A stretch of 64,000 nt of DNA from Candidatus Brocadia sp. WS118 (GTDB taxonomy: Bacteria > Planctomycetota > Brocadiia > Brocadiales > Brocadiaceae): assembly GCA_007618135.1 (NCBI GenBank), contig PHFX01000148.1, positions 62,001-126,000 on the forward strand. The letters are read 5' to 3'. Shown here piece by piece: positions 25,372-34,236 of this stretch (its first letter is position 1; each line of letters opens with the position of its first letter). The notes below the pieces were generated by a model. The model searched no databases. It had not been told where the DNA came from and saw only the letters and a program-made list of their open reading frames with translations. The translations under genes and the position numbers were made by a program.

Positions 25372-26214
25372 ATGGCTCAATCTAAGACCCGCGCTGCAGA
25401 ACGTGCGTTTTCCTTTCTAAAAGTTAACAAACGCCAATCAAAGCCCCGTACGCGGGGCGTTACAGAAATACGTGGCCCTTACTATACACCGATGGGCAGA
25501 CATTATTTGCAAGACGTTCTGGAAACTATGGGCGCTTATGTGGATACACTCAAGTTTGCCGGCGGATCCTTCAGCCTCATGCCGCGGCAGGTGGTAAAAG
25601 AACTTATTGATATCTGCCATGCGCATAACGTTCGTGTCTCCACGGGCGGCTTTATAGAATATGTATTAACGCAAGGTGCCGATGCCGTAAACCGATATAT
25701 TCACGAGTGCAAGGAACTTGGCTTCGATATTATAGAAATTTCAAGTGGCTTTATCACCATACCAACAGAAGACCTTGTGCGACTCGTTGAGAAGGTACAA
25801 AAGGCTGGATTGATTGCAAAGCCGGAAGTCGGCATTCAATTCGGATCTGGAGGTGCAAGCGCCGTTGCAGAACTGGAAGCAGAAGGAACGCGCGATCCGG
25901 AATGGGCAATTTTACAGGCAAAGCGCTTTTTGGAGGCCGGGGCGCATATGATTATGATCGAGTCGGAAGGGATTACCGAAAACGTAAAGACGTGGCGGAC
26001 TGATGTTGTGGCCAGGATCATCAATGCATTGGGACTGGAAAACGTGATGTTTGAAGCGGCCGATCCAGACGTCTTTTCGTGGTATATTAAGAATTACGGG
26101 CCGGAGGTTAATCTCTTTGTTGATCACAGCCAGATTGTTCAGCTCGAATCTCTGAGGTCAGGTATCTGGGGAACAAAAAGCCTCTGGGGCCGTGTTCTCA
26201 CATATAAGAGTTAA
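25372..26214 (+). CDS. Phosphosulfolactate synthase (ComA) family protein
   Basis: ComA adds sulfite to phosphoenolpyruvate in coenzyme M synthesis; relatives without that role occur in plants (HSA32) and bacteria. The 280-residue barrel shows GVTEIRGPYYTPMG, YVDTLKFAGGSFSLMP, VSTGGFIEYVLTQG, IIEISSGFITIP and a metal/phosphate region MIMIESEGITEN. The C-terminus has EVNLFVDHSQIVQLE followed by LRSGIWG. A strong AAGGAGG ribosome site is present. No other coenzyme M genes are nearby, so sulfite or phosphosulfolactate metabolism is uncertain. Confidence 0.88.
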   Translation: MAQSKTRAAERAFSFLKVNKRQSKPRTRGVTEIRGPYYTPMGRHYLQDVLETMGAYVDTLKFAGGSFSLMPRQVVKELIDICHAHNVRVSTGGFIEYVLTQGADAVNRYIHECKELGFDIIEISSGFITIPTEDLVRLVEKVQKAGLIAKPEVGIQFGSGGASAVAELEAEGTRDPEWAILQAKRFLEAGAHMIMIESEGITENVKTWRTDVVARIINALGLENVMFEAADPDVFSWYIKNYGPEVNLFVDHSQIVQLESLRSGIWGTKSLWGRVLTYKS

Positions 26215-26393
26215 GTGAAAAAGGAGGTGGTAATCAAAAATATCAATCATGAGAATTTGAAGGAACCGGAAACAAAGTTCACTGCCATGAACAAAGATTA
26301 TTGATACCGCATTCGTGTGTCAAAACTTTTTTGTAAGTTTTTTCACAACTCTATTTACCCCTTATCAAGAGGTGCAGATTGTTTATAAGAAAA

Positions 26394-26508
26394 AGATTGC
26401 TTCGCGGAGTTTACCCTGAGCAACGCGAATGTGTTCGCAATTACAGGCACAATATGCCATCAAAGGCATAGCCTGTGTCATTGCGAGGGTCTTTTCCGAA
26501 GCAATCTC
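26394..26508. repeat. Terminal-inverted-repeat element (AGATTGCTTCG family)
   Basis: In the 359-bp gap before the first exported-protein gene, AGATTGCTTCG (26394-26404) is matched by CGAAGCAATCT (26497-26507). Inside lie the sequence TCATTGCGAGGG and a hairpin ACAGGC ... GCCTGT (26443-26476). A related element with the same ATTGCTTCG and ATTGCGAG motifs sits at 57188-57264. This is a small non-coding, MITE- or REP-like repeat. Confidence 0.8.
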
Positions 26509-26573
26509 ACGCTTTCACAACATTATAAAAAAACTTTTTTCACAAAACTCAGGTAGAAGGAGAAGCAAATAAC

Positions 26574-26996
26574 ATGAAACAAAAGAAAACTATATTATTT
26601 AACGTCTGTGTCCTATTAGCAACCATGATGTTCATCAGTTCTAGCGTCTATGCCAACGAGAATGAGAAAGAGTCTGGATGGAATATCGGTATTACTGGCA
26701 AAAAAACGGTGTACGTCGCTCACTGGACACACACCCCGGAAAACTGCCCTGGCAGGAGCGATGAAGGAGCAATGATGCTGAGTAATTTCTGGGAGGGAAG
26801 AAAAATTGCCGAAAAGAATGGCGTAACAATACTGGGGGCTTACGCCACAGTTACAGAACATGATTTTTTTATTATTCTGGAAGCAAATAATTATAATGCC
26901 GTAGTAGAGTTTTTTCGTCCACTGCTGCCCAGCCAAACCGGGAAAATTGTACCCGTTCTCACTATGGACGAATGCCTGCAGGTAGTGTCTCAATAA
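26574..26996 (+). CDS. Exported small protein with AHWTHTPENC motif (paralogue A)
   Basis: The 140-residue preprotein has a signal peptide (MKQKKTILFNVCVLLATMMF, cleavage near VYA-NEN). The mature part reads KTVYVAHWTHTPENCPGRSD, then FWEGRKIAEKNGVTILGAY, ATVTEHDFFIILEAN and LLPSQTGKIVPVLTMDE. The alternation of strands and helices suggests a dimeric alpha/beta-barrel fold like DUF3303/GYD-type proteins, but this is a guess. Two His and one Cys in the AHWTHTPENC motif are shared with paralogue B at 38099 and could bind metal or haem. A GAAGGAGAAG ribosome site is present. The function is unknown. Confidence 0.82.
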   Translation: MKQKKTILFNVCVLLATMMFISSSVYANENEKESGWNIGITGKKTVYVAHWTHTPENCPGRSDEGAMMLSNFWEGRKIAEKNGVTILGAYATVTEHDFFIILEANNYNAVVEFFRPLLPSQTGKIVPVLTMDECLQVVSQ

Positions 26997-27107
26997 AAAA
27001 GACGAAATCCATCTGACTGACATGCAAGCAAGATATTTCGCACGCATTGCGCTATTAAGATATCGTTTATTGTCTCTTTAATCCTCGAAAGATCGGAGGT
27101 ATATTTT

Positions 27108-27368
27108 ATGAAAGTAGCTGTCTATGATACCTATGTCGTAAAGAAAAACGGAACGACAATGCATTTTGATATTATCGTCCCAAATGACCAGTCACATGAA
27201 AATGTCCTTAAATATGGCCACGAATATCTCAAAAGAGTGGGACAAGAGGGGCAACCACTCACTACCAAGGAATGTCGCTTCTGTCATATGGAGGAAGCAT
27301 CAGAGGATGTTGAAAAGGCCATTACTGAAAGCGGTTATTATATTTACGAAATGGAAGGATGTAACTGA
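27108..27368 (+). CDS. DUF2024 family protein
   Basis: This 86-residue protein (KVAVYDTYVVKKNGTTMHFD, then IIVPNDQSHENVLKYGHEYL) matches the DUF2024 family, small proteins of unknown function. CRFCHMEEASEDVE forms a CxxCH-like sequence, but there is no signal peptide, so covalent haem attachment is unlikely; zinc or iron binding is possible. A GGAGGT ribosome site precedes the ATG. It lies between the exported protein and the aldo/keto reductase, probably in one transcription unit with the latter (34-bp gap). Confidence 0.85.
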   Translation: MKVAVYDTYVVKKNGTTMHFDIIVPNDQSHENVLKYGHEYLKRVGQEGQPLTTKECRFCHMEEASEDVEKAITESGYYIYEMEGCN

Positions 27369-27402
27369 GAAACACCCCATCTGATTTTAATGCGAGGTGA
27401 AC

Positions 27403-28254
27403 ATGGAATTCAAAAAGTTGACAGATGCTACTGCAATACCTGTCCTGGGTTTTGGAACATGGACTATTGGCGGAGGAGATGTGGCAGACACTACGCATGA
27501 CAGCGAAGATATATCTGCAATTAAAAACGCGATTAAACTTGGAATAACAAACATTGACACCGCTGAAGCGTATGCTGAAGGTCATGCAGAAGAACTCGTT
27601 GGAAAGGCAATTAGTGGTTTTGATAGAAAAAATCTCTTTGTCACCTCGAAAGTTTCTCCGGAACATCTAAGCTACAACGATCTCGTTGCTTCTGCAAAAG
27701 GGAGTCTTGAGAGATTACAAACGGATTATATTGATTTATATCTGATTCATGCGCCAAATCCGGACATCCCCATACAGGAAACTATGAAGGCGATGGATTT
27801 TCTCGTTGAACAAAAACTGGTTAAGTGTATTGGGGTGAGTAATTTTGCGGTTGAACAAATAAAGGAAGCTCAGAAATATACCAAAAATAAAATTGTTGCT
27901 AATCAAATTGAATACAACTTACTTGTGAGAGACAAAGGTAGAGTTACAGAAAATATGGAATCTAAAATAATTCCCTATTGCCAGAAAAATAATATTCTCA
28001 TTATCGCATGGAGACCCCTTGCAAAGGGTGAACTCGCAAAACCTGGGTTTAAAATCTTGGATGAACTAGCCAAAAAATACAACAAAACGCATTCTCAAAT
28101 TGCGATAAATTGGCTCATTTCCAAGAAGGGAATTGTTACCATAACGAAATCAACAAAACTTGAACACCTTAAGGAAAACCTGGGTGCGATCGGCTGGAAA
28201 TTACAGCACGAAGATATTGGTCGATTAAATAACTCATTTATAACTTCAGGCTAA
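27403..28254 (+). CDS. Aldo/keto reductase
   Basis: An NADPH-dependent carbonyl reductase of the AKR superfamily. The barrel shows PVLGFGTWTIGGG, NIDTAEAYAEGHAEELVGKA (catalytic Asp and Tyr), FVTSKVSPEHLSYNDL (catalytic Lys), DYIDLYLIHAPNPDIP (catalytic His), IGVSNFAVEQI, and a C-terminal nucleotide site ITKSTKLEHLKENLGA. The ATG at 27403 follows GAGGTG; the open frame extends to a GTG at 27397 that overlaps the ribosome site. Length (283 aa) is normal. The substrate is unknown; the neighbours suggest aldehyde or quinone detoxification. Confidence 0.93.
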   Translation: MEFKKLTDATAIPVLGFGTWTIGGGDVADTTHDSEDISAIKNAIKLGITNIDTAEAYAEGHAEELVGKAISGFDRKNLFVTSKVSPEHLSYNDLVASAKGSLERLQTDYIDLYLIHAPNPDIPIQETMKAMDFLVEQKLVKCIGVSNFAVEQIKEAQKYTKNKIVANQIEYNLLVRDKGRVTENMESKIIPYCQKNNILIIAWRPLAKGELAKPGFKILDELAKKYNKTHSQIAINWLISKKGIVTITKSTKLEHLKENLGAIGWKLQHEDIGRLNNSFITSG

Positions 28255-28373
28255 TATTCGGCTTAAAAATTGGCTAAAATGGACCTTTATTATGCCACAG
28301 AAGTTGTGCTGCTTGTTTTAGAATGAGACTGGATTCCTTTATAGAGTGAAGTGAAAGGAGGTTTAAATTTACC

Positions 28374-28718
28374 ATGTTTGAAACAAAACGAGTTTATGAA
28401 AAACCTGCTAAAAACGACGGCACACGAGTTTTGATTGATCGTCTCTGGCCAAGAGGTCTTAAAAAAGAAGATGCTGCCGTCGATTACTGGATGAAAGAGA
28501 TCGCCCCCAGCGACACACTCCGAAAGTGGTTTGCTCATAAAGAGGAACGCTGGCAGGAGTTTAAAAGCCGTTATATGAAAGAGTTGAAGGAGAAAAATGA
28601 ACTCTTGCAGCAATTGATAGATTTAGGGAAAAACAAAAAAGTTACTCTCTTATATGCTGCCAAAAATGAAGAAATGAATAATGCACAGGTGCTTTTGGAT
28701 GTATTGAAAAAGGTATAA
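28374..28718 (+). CDS. DUF488 family protein (YeaO-like)
   Basis: The 114-residue protein carries the DUF488 hallmarks VLIDRLWPRGLKKEDAAVDY, WMKEIAPSDTLRKWFAHKEE and a C-terminal TLLYAAKNEEMNNAQVLLDV. The family function is unknown; members are often found near redox and stress genes. A GAAAGGAGG ribosome site precedes the ATG. It lies 44 bp upstream of the octahaem cytochrome gene and may be co-transcribed with it. Confidence 0.9.
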   Translation: MFETKRVYEKPAKNDGTRVLIDRLWPRGLKKEDAAVDYWMKEIAPSDTLRKWFAHKEERWQEFKSRYMKELKEKNELLQQLIDLGKNKKVTLLYAAKNEEMNNAQVLLDVLKKV

Positions 28719-28762
28719 TATTATAGCCGATCAACTGAATTAGAGAAAAGAGAATTAAACCC

Positions 28763-30427
28763 ATGTACAACAAGACAAAGAGGCGAAAGATTTTTTATCT
28801 GTTTTTATTTTTCGGACTGTCAGTTTTTGGCGCTATGTGTGCCGAAGCTAATGAGTTTCATAGAGAAAACCTTGCTTTGACCGAGAAATCTTCATATCTA
28901 CCGAAGAAAACCGTCGAGGTTGAAAAGCAATTTCCGCTCGATGTAAAGCCAAGCACGGTATTAACAACTGCAAATCAAATGTGCGTCGACTGCCATAAAA
29001 CCACGACGTCTGCCCTGGTAATGGAATGGGAACGGTCGCGTCATGCCCAAAAGGGGGTAGGGTGTATTGATTGTCACAAGGCTAATGAGGGAGAAATTGA
29101 CGCCTGGCTGCATATGGGAGCTTTGATTTCCATATTAGTTACTCCCAAAGACTGCTCAAATTGCCATGCAATTGAAGCCAAAGAGTTTTCAAGAAGCCAT
29201 CATGCTAAAGCCGGCGAAATCCTTTATAGCCTTGATAATCTACTTGCCGAGAGGGTTATTGGCCTTCCGGACAATAATGCAGATGCCGTTAACGGTTGTC
29301 TGCAATGCCACGGCAGCATAATAAAATTTAAGCGTAATGATGCGGGTGAGATATTGCGGGATAAGGGAAAACCGATACTTGACCCTAACACATGGCCAAA
29401 CAGTGGAATTGGCCGGTTAAATCCGGATGGTTCAAAAGGTTCGTGCCACGCATGCCATTCGAGACATTCATTTGAGGCAAAATTGTCCAGGGCACCTGAA
29501 AATTGTGGGAAATGCCACATGGGGCCTGACCATCCGCAAATGGAAATTTATAAAGAATCAAAGCATGGAATTGCGTATACCGCCAATATTGATCGCATGG
29601 CGCTGGATAAGGAAGGTCGTTGGGTGTTGGGGAAGGATTACTCCGCAGCCCCGACATGTACAACCTGCCATATCAGCAACTATATGACATCGGAAGGTGA
29701 GCATAATGCAAGTAACCATGATGTTGGAGAACGACTTAGCTGGACACTTCGCCCGGTCGTCAGCACAAAGATAAATATGGTGATTTACGAAGATGGGTTT
29801 AAGGAGGATTATCCCGATACCCGGAAACTGCCTGAGATTGGTGAAGAGGTGCAGGTGATTGAAAAAATCGTGCAGGACGAAACGTTGGTTGATAAAGTCG
29901 TTTCAAAGCGCGTTCATAAAATTGTGACCTGGCAAGAACGGCGTGAAAAAATGAAGGGCGTATGCAGAAATTGTCATAATCATACCCATGTCGACAATTT
30001 TTACCAACAATTCGATAGTCTCGTGGCCCTCTACAACAAAAAATTTGCTGAACCTGCACAGGCAATGATGAATGCTTTGATTCAGGACGAAGTCTTAAAC
30101 TCAAATTCACCATTTGAACATGAAGTTCAATGGATTTTCTGGGAATTGTGGCACCATGAAGGCAGAAGGGCGCGGCATGGCGCAAGTATGATGGGTCCTG
30201 ATTATACACACTGGCATGGCTTGTATGAGGTGGCAAAGCACTATTATATGAAGTTTTTGCCTGCCGTAATTAAGGCCGCTGCCCGAAAGAGCGATGAGAT
30301 GAAGACAAAATACGAACGAAAAATTGAGGAATTGCTGAACCAGGAAGAACATTTGTGGATCAAGGGTCTTTCTGAAGAAGAAATAAACGTATTAAAGTCT
30401 ACATACAAAAATCGTTATGCTGAATAA
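28763..30427 (+). CDS. Octahaem cytochrome c, hydroxylamine oxidoreductase (HAO) family
   Basis: A secreted multihaem enzyme of 554 residues. A signal peptide (KIFYLFLFFGLSVFGAMCAE) is followed by eight CxxCH motifs beginning at residues 74, 101, 131, 179, 228, 248, 299 and 401, the number and spacing of HAO-family octahaem proteins. The segment MMGPDYTHWHGLYEVA (around 476-491) resembles the region carrying the tyrosine that cross-links the P460 catalytic haem, with Y481 a candidate; that would favour an oxidative enzyme. About 50 residues between haems 7 and 8 (near 338-390, rich in Glu, Asp and Val) look like an insertion. HAO-like proteins oxidise hydroxylamine or hydrazine, or reduce nitrite, in anammox bacteria; the reaction of this paralogue cannot be read from sequence. 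Confidence 0.93.
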   Translation: MYNKTKRRKIFYLFLFFGLSVFGAMCAEANEFHRENLALTEKSSYLPKKTVEVEKQFPLDVKPSTVLTTANQMCVDCHKTTTSALVMEWERSRHAQKGVGCIDCHKANEGEIDAWLHMGALISILVTPKDCSNCHAIEAKEFSRSHHAKAGEILYSLDNLLAERVIGLPDNNADAVNGCLQCHGSIIKFKRNDAGEILRDKGKPILDPNTWPNSGIGRLNPDGSKGSCHACHSRHSFEAKLSRAPENCGKCHMGPDHPQMEIYKESKHGIAYTANIDRMALDKEGRWVLGKDYSAAPTCTTCHISNYMTSEGEHNASNHDVGERLSWTLRPVVSTKINMVIYEDGFKEDYPDTRKLPEIGEEVQVIEKIVQDETLVDKVVSKRVHKIVTWQERREKMKGVCRNCHNHTHVDNFYQQFDSLVALYNKKFAEPAQAMMNALIQDEVLNSNSPFEHEVQWIFWELWHHEGRRARHGASMMGPDYTHWHGLYEVAKHYYMKFLPAVIKAAARKSDEMKTKYERKIEELLNQEEHLWIKGLSEEEINVLKSTYKNRYAE

Positions 30428-30483
30428 ACAGGTTTTAACTGTATGTCTCTAAAAATATACTCAAGATGTTCTAAAGTAAAATT

Positions 30484-32355
30484 ATGTTGTCATCTATCCT
30501 GACAAAAATAAGACTATTTTCTTTCGGTAAGATCATACACTGGCTCAATCGCCAGCAATTCTCCGAATCAGTTGCTCTTGCTGTAATAGCAATACTCGTT
30601 GGCCTCACGAGCGGCATAGGAGTATGGCTCTTCAAACAACTGTTTCATGTGATATACCGGTATGCATTTGAGGGAATAGATACACCCCTGGGTTTTTTGT
30701 ATCAGAAAGAAAGCGCCCTTCGATTTTTCCATGATTTGGCGAATTGGACCGGATTTGACAGGATAGGAATAGCCTTGGGTTTCATAGGAAATTGGACGAT
30801 CTTCTTTATACCTGCACTTGGCGGTCTCGCTGTCGGACTGATTTCCCATTTTCTTATCGGTAAGGAACGATATCTGGGCATAGCAGGTATTATGGAATCC
30901 GTGGCATTAGGGGGTGGGCGGCTGCCCTATCGAAAAATACCAACCAAAACAGTTGCCGCTGCATTATCCATCGGTTCCGGAGCGTCAGTGGGTCCTGCGG
31001 ACCCCTCAATGCAGATTGGCGCATACGTAGGATCAATGTTTGGGCAACTCTTGCGTCTTTCTGATGAACGAATCCGTGCACTTGTTGCATCGGGAGTTGC
31101 AGGAGGGCTAGCCGCAGCCTTCAACGCACCTATTGCCGCCATATTTTTCGCCTTGGAAATTATTATCGGAGAACTGAGCGTAAACGCCTTTGGAATCGTT
31201 ACTTTAGCATCTGTGGTCTCGTCTGTGTTTACGCAGGCCGTATCTGGGCATCAACCTGCATTTCACATCCCTGCATATGCCTTTAATTCAGTATGGGAAC
31301 TGCCGCTTTATTTTGGACTAGGTGTGCTGTCCGGACTTAGCTCGGCATTCTACATTCGTTTGCATCATTTTACGCGGGGTATCTTTGATACATGGCGTGC
31401 TCCACGCTGGCTTAAACCGGCAGTTGCTGGTCTCGCCGTCAGCCTCGTTGGAATGCATCTGCCACAGGTGTTTGGTACAGGGTATACGATAATTGAAAAT
31501 ATTTTAGACGACAGCCCGATGACGGTGACTCTCCTGCTTTCACTGACGTTAGCCAGGCTAGTGCTAACACCAATCTGCATTAGCAGCGGTTTTCACGGAG
31601 GTGTATTTGCGCCCTCCCTTTTTTCCGGCGCTACACTTGGGGGCGCATATGGACTCGTTGCCAGACATATTTTTCCTTCTCTCAACATTTCACCACCTGC
31701 ATTTGCAATGGTCGGGATGGCAGCCGTCCTGGCAGGTACAATACACGCGCCAATTACCTCGTTCATCCTGCTCTTTGAAATGACCCATGACTATCGGATT
31801 ATTTTGCCATTAATCGCAGCGGTAAATGTTAGTCTGTTTCTCTCGTGGCATCTGCAACACGATTCAGTATATACCCTGGGACTGACGCGCAAGGGTATAC
31901 GCTTACAACGAGGACGCGACATTGACGTGCTGGAAACAATTACGATAAGCGAAGTCATGGAGACTGAAATCGTTACATTGCGGGAATCTGATTCGTTGAC
32001 AGTAGCAACCGAGTTACTTACCAGAAAACGACAGCACGGCTTACCAGTGCTCAATGATGCAGGCGAATTGACTGGCATTATCACGGTGCAAGATATTGAT
32101 CGAGCACAGGATGACGATAGGGGCATGGTGCGTTCTGTTGGTGAAGTCTGCACACGAGAGCTACTCCTTGCATATCCAGACGAAACGATTGGTGCCGCTT
32201 TACGTCGTATCGGAGTCCGCAATGTTGGTCAGTTACCAGTCGTGGCGCGCAATAATCCGCGTCATTTAGTAGGTTTGCTGCATAATACCGATATCGCACG
32301 CGCCTACGATCTGACAGTGACCCGCCGCGCGTCAACACGACAACGTGCATTTTAA
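30484..32355 (+). CDS. ClC-family chloride channel with two CBS domains
   Basis: A 623-residue membrane protein of the ClC family with transmembrane helices through about residue 455 and a C-terminal CBS pair (EVMETEIVTLRESDSLTVAT, then EVCTRELLLAYPDETIGAAL). GGVFAPSLFSGATLGGAYG is the conserved GGxFAPxL region, and FNAPIAAIFFALE follows helix F. The gating-glutamate motif GxEGP reads GPADP (170-174), and the internal proton-glutamate position (E203 of the E. coli exchanger) is Ile226. Loss of both predicts a passive anion channel rather than a Cl-/H+ exchanger. The CBS pair may sense adenine nucleotides. It follows the cytochrome gene by 56 bp, but a repeat-like ATACTCAAGATG lies between. 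Confidence 0.92.
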   Translation: MLSSILTKIRLFSFGKIIHWLNRQQFSESVALAVIAILVGLTSGIGVWLFKQLFHVIYRYAFEGIDTPLGFLYQKESALRFFHDLANWTGFDRIGIALGFIGNWTIFFIPALGGLAVGLISHFLIGKERYLGIAGIMESVALGGGRLPYRKIPTKTVAAALSIGSGASVGPADPSMQIGAYVGSMFGQLLRLSDERIRALVASGVAGGLAAAFNAPIAAIFFALEIIIGELSVNAFGIVTLASVVSSVFTQAVSGHQPAFHIPAYAFNSVWELPLYFGLGVLSGLSSAFYIRLHHFTRGIFDTWRAPRWLKPAVAGLAVSLVGMHLPQVFGTGYTIIENILDDSPMTVTLLLSLTLARLVLTPICISSGFHGGVFAPSLFSGATLGGAYGLVARHIFPSLNISPPAFAMVGMAAVLAGTIHAPITSFILLFEMTHDYRIILPLIAAVNVSLFLSWHLQHDSVYTLGLTRKGIRLQRGRDIDVLETITISEVMETEIVTLRESDSLTVATELLTRKRQHGLPVLNDAGELTGIITVQDIDRAQDDDRGMVRSVGEVCTRELLLAYPDETIGAALRRIGVRNVGQLPVVARNNPRHLVGLLHNTDIARAYDLTVTRRASTRQRAF

Positions 32356-32418
32356 ACGCACCTCAGGACGTTTGATGATCTGGGAATTCCTCATATGATA
32401 TACAATCGTTATGTTAAT

Positions 32419-32690
32419 TATACTCAAGATGCTCATATAAGGTGAACTTTAAATTGGTAACAGGGTGGCACGGACAAACTTCGTTTGTCCGTGTTGGACT
32501 TGCACGACATTGTTTCCGAAGTAGTCATGTTAACCTGTAGATAGACAATACAAGACAGGCCACACAAGCACAAGGCATAAAGCAGTCTTGCAAAAACACG
32601 GACAAGCACAGCTTGTCCGTGCCACCCCATTGGATTATAACGACTCTGTAGCAAGGGTATAAATCATAAATTGTGAGCCGCTTGAGTATA
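32419..32690. repeat. Composite inverted-repeat element in a 462-bp gap
   Basis: Outer arms TATACTCAAG (32419-32428) and CTTGAGTATA (32681-32690) enclose a second inverted repeat: GGGTGGCACGGACAA at 32463 and TTGTCCGTGCCACCC ending at 32627. Each inner arm is itself a hairpin (CACGGACAAAC ... GTTTGTCCGTG; CACGGACAAGC ... GCTTGTCCGTG). No transposase is encoded. The outer motif also occurs upstream of the ClC gene near 30459. It is a likely non-autonomous mobile repeat; the rest of the gap shows no gene. Confidence 0.8.
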
Positions 32691-32817
32691 CTTTACACCG
32701 GAAGTATGAGGTGAAGTAATAAAAATGGATAAATAAGCGGATTATGACCGGTAGGCCGAATCCGCCAGAATCGTTTTAGCTTTATCGTACAATTTATTTT
32801 TTTGAAAAGTATCAATC

Positions 32818-34029
32818 ATGGAAGCCAAAAAGAATATTGTTGTGTTGGGAGCCGGCTATGGTGGAATTACGGCTGCGTTGAGATTGGCAAGATTATTCCA
32901 TAAGCATCCGGAATATCAAATACATCTCATTGATAGAAACCCTTACCATACACTCAAGACACAATTGCATGAGGCAGCGGTTCGAAAAACGGAGATATCC
33001 ATTCCTATTGACCGCATTATACAAAGACGAAATATCATCTTTCATCTTGGAGAAGTAACCAGGATTGATCCCCGTGAACATATCGTTCATGGGGAAAGCG
33101 GATATTTACCATTTCATTACCTGATAATAGCGATTGGAAGTCAGGTAAATTTTTACAATATCCCCGGATTGCAGGAAAACTCCTTCCCGCTTCAGACTTT
33201 GAAAGACGCACAGATGATCTATGATTATATTGGTCAACTATGTAAGAGCGCAGCATCAGAACCGGTTGAAGAGAGGCGAAGAGATATGCTCCGATTTGTC
33301 ATCGGTGGCGGTGGTTTATCGGGGGTAGAATTCGCTGCCGAACTTGCTGACCATGCAACACAGTGCACCCGTGACTCTCATGTGAATCCTCGTGAGATTG
33401 AGATCATCATTGTCGAATCGGGTAGTCGTATAGTCCCGGGAATGGATGAATCCTTTGCGGCACGTATTCACAAAAAACTTCTTGGAAAAAATGTAACAAT
33501 CATACCAAAATCAAAGATCATTGGCCGGACACCTGACACTGCAACCCTTTCATCGGGTGAAGCGCTGAAAACAAAAGCTTTAATTTGGACAGGCGGCATT
33601 CGCATCAGTGAACTTGCAAGAGAAAGCGGGTTGAAAATCGGACAATCAGGGCGCATCATTGTAGATGAGTACCTTCGTGCAGAAAGTTATCCTTTTATTT
33701 ACGCCATTGGTGATAGTGCCCTTGCAATAAATCCCTACACAAAGGAACCTGTTCCAGCCGCTGCCCAGTTTGCCTTGCAGCAAGGTTGCTTAGTAGCACA
33801 CAATATTTATGCAGATATTTTTGAGGGCGTGAGGGAACCGTATCATCCCAAACTCATGGGTGAGGTCGTCAGCCTGGGAAGACATCTTGCTGTGGGATGG
33901 TTAGCCCTTCCCTTCCTGAAAAAGATTACCTTTGTTGGTTTTTTGGGAAGCCTTCTGAAAACTGCCATTCAGGAGAAACACATATTCCTCCTGAGAAGAG
34001 AAAGTGGAAAGTGGGTAGCGCCGCAATAA
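32818..34029 (+). CDS. NADH dehydrogenase-like flavoprotein (NDH-2 type)
   Basis: A single-subunit FAD/NAD(P)H oxidoreductase. The N-terminal FAD fold is VVLGAGYGGITAALRLA; the NADH fold FVIGGGGLSGVEFAAELADH lies near residue 163; the second FAD loop is FIYAIGDSALAINPYT followed by AAAQFALQQG, the NDH-2 quinone-site-like AQxAxQQG. A C-terminal segment (WLALPFLKKITFVGFLGSLL) is amphipathic and may anchor the protein to the membrane. Such enzymes pass electrons from NADH to quinone without pumping protons. Length is 403 aa. No strong ribosome site is visible. Copy B of the C/G-rich repeat follows. Confidence 0.88.
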   Translation: MEAKKNIVVLGAGYGGITAALRLARLFHKHPEYQIHLIDRNPYHTLKTQLHEAAVRKTEISIPIDRIIQRRNIIFHLGEVTRIDPREHIVHGESGYLPFHYLIIAIGSQVNFYNIPGLQENSFPLQTLKDAQMIYDYIGQLCKSAASEPVEERRRDMLRFVIGGGGLSGVEFAAELADHATQCTRDSHVNPREIEIIIVESGSRIVPGMDESFAARIHKKLLGKNVTIIPKSKIIGRTPDTATLSSGEALKTKALIWTGGIRISELARESGLKIGQSGRIIVDEYLRAESYPFIYAIGDSALAINPYTKEPVPAAAQFALQQGCLVAHNIYADIFEGVREPYHPKLMGEVVSLGRHLAVGWLALPFLKKITFVGFLGSLLKTAIQEKHIFLLRRESGKWVAPQ

Positions 34030-34048
34030 TTTAATCTTAATAAATTTT

Positions 34049-34096
34049 AATCACCCCCCTGTTTTCCCCAAGCTTACGGGGGGGATTATGGGAGGG
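34049..34096. repeat. C/G-rich palindromic repeat, copy B
   Basis: AATCACCCCCCTGTTTTCCCC followed by a GGGGGGGATTATGGGAGGG arm, about 20 bp after the NDH-2 stop codon. It has the arms of copy A in the opposite orientation (the GTTTCCCC arm first) and a related 3' flank (GAAAAGTCGCTGAAG). The rest of this 207-bp gap shows no other feature. Confidence 0.82.
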
Positions 34097-34236
34097 AAAA
34101 GTCGCTGAAGACCTAATTCATTACCATGCAAAATTAATTGAAAGGACATCGAATGTCAGGCGATGGTTACGAATAAATGATATCCTGACACAATCGCGTG
34201 CGATGGGGTTCCTGTCGCAGGAAAGGAGTTAGAATA

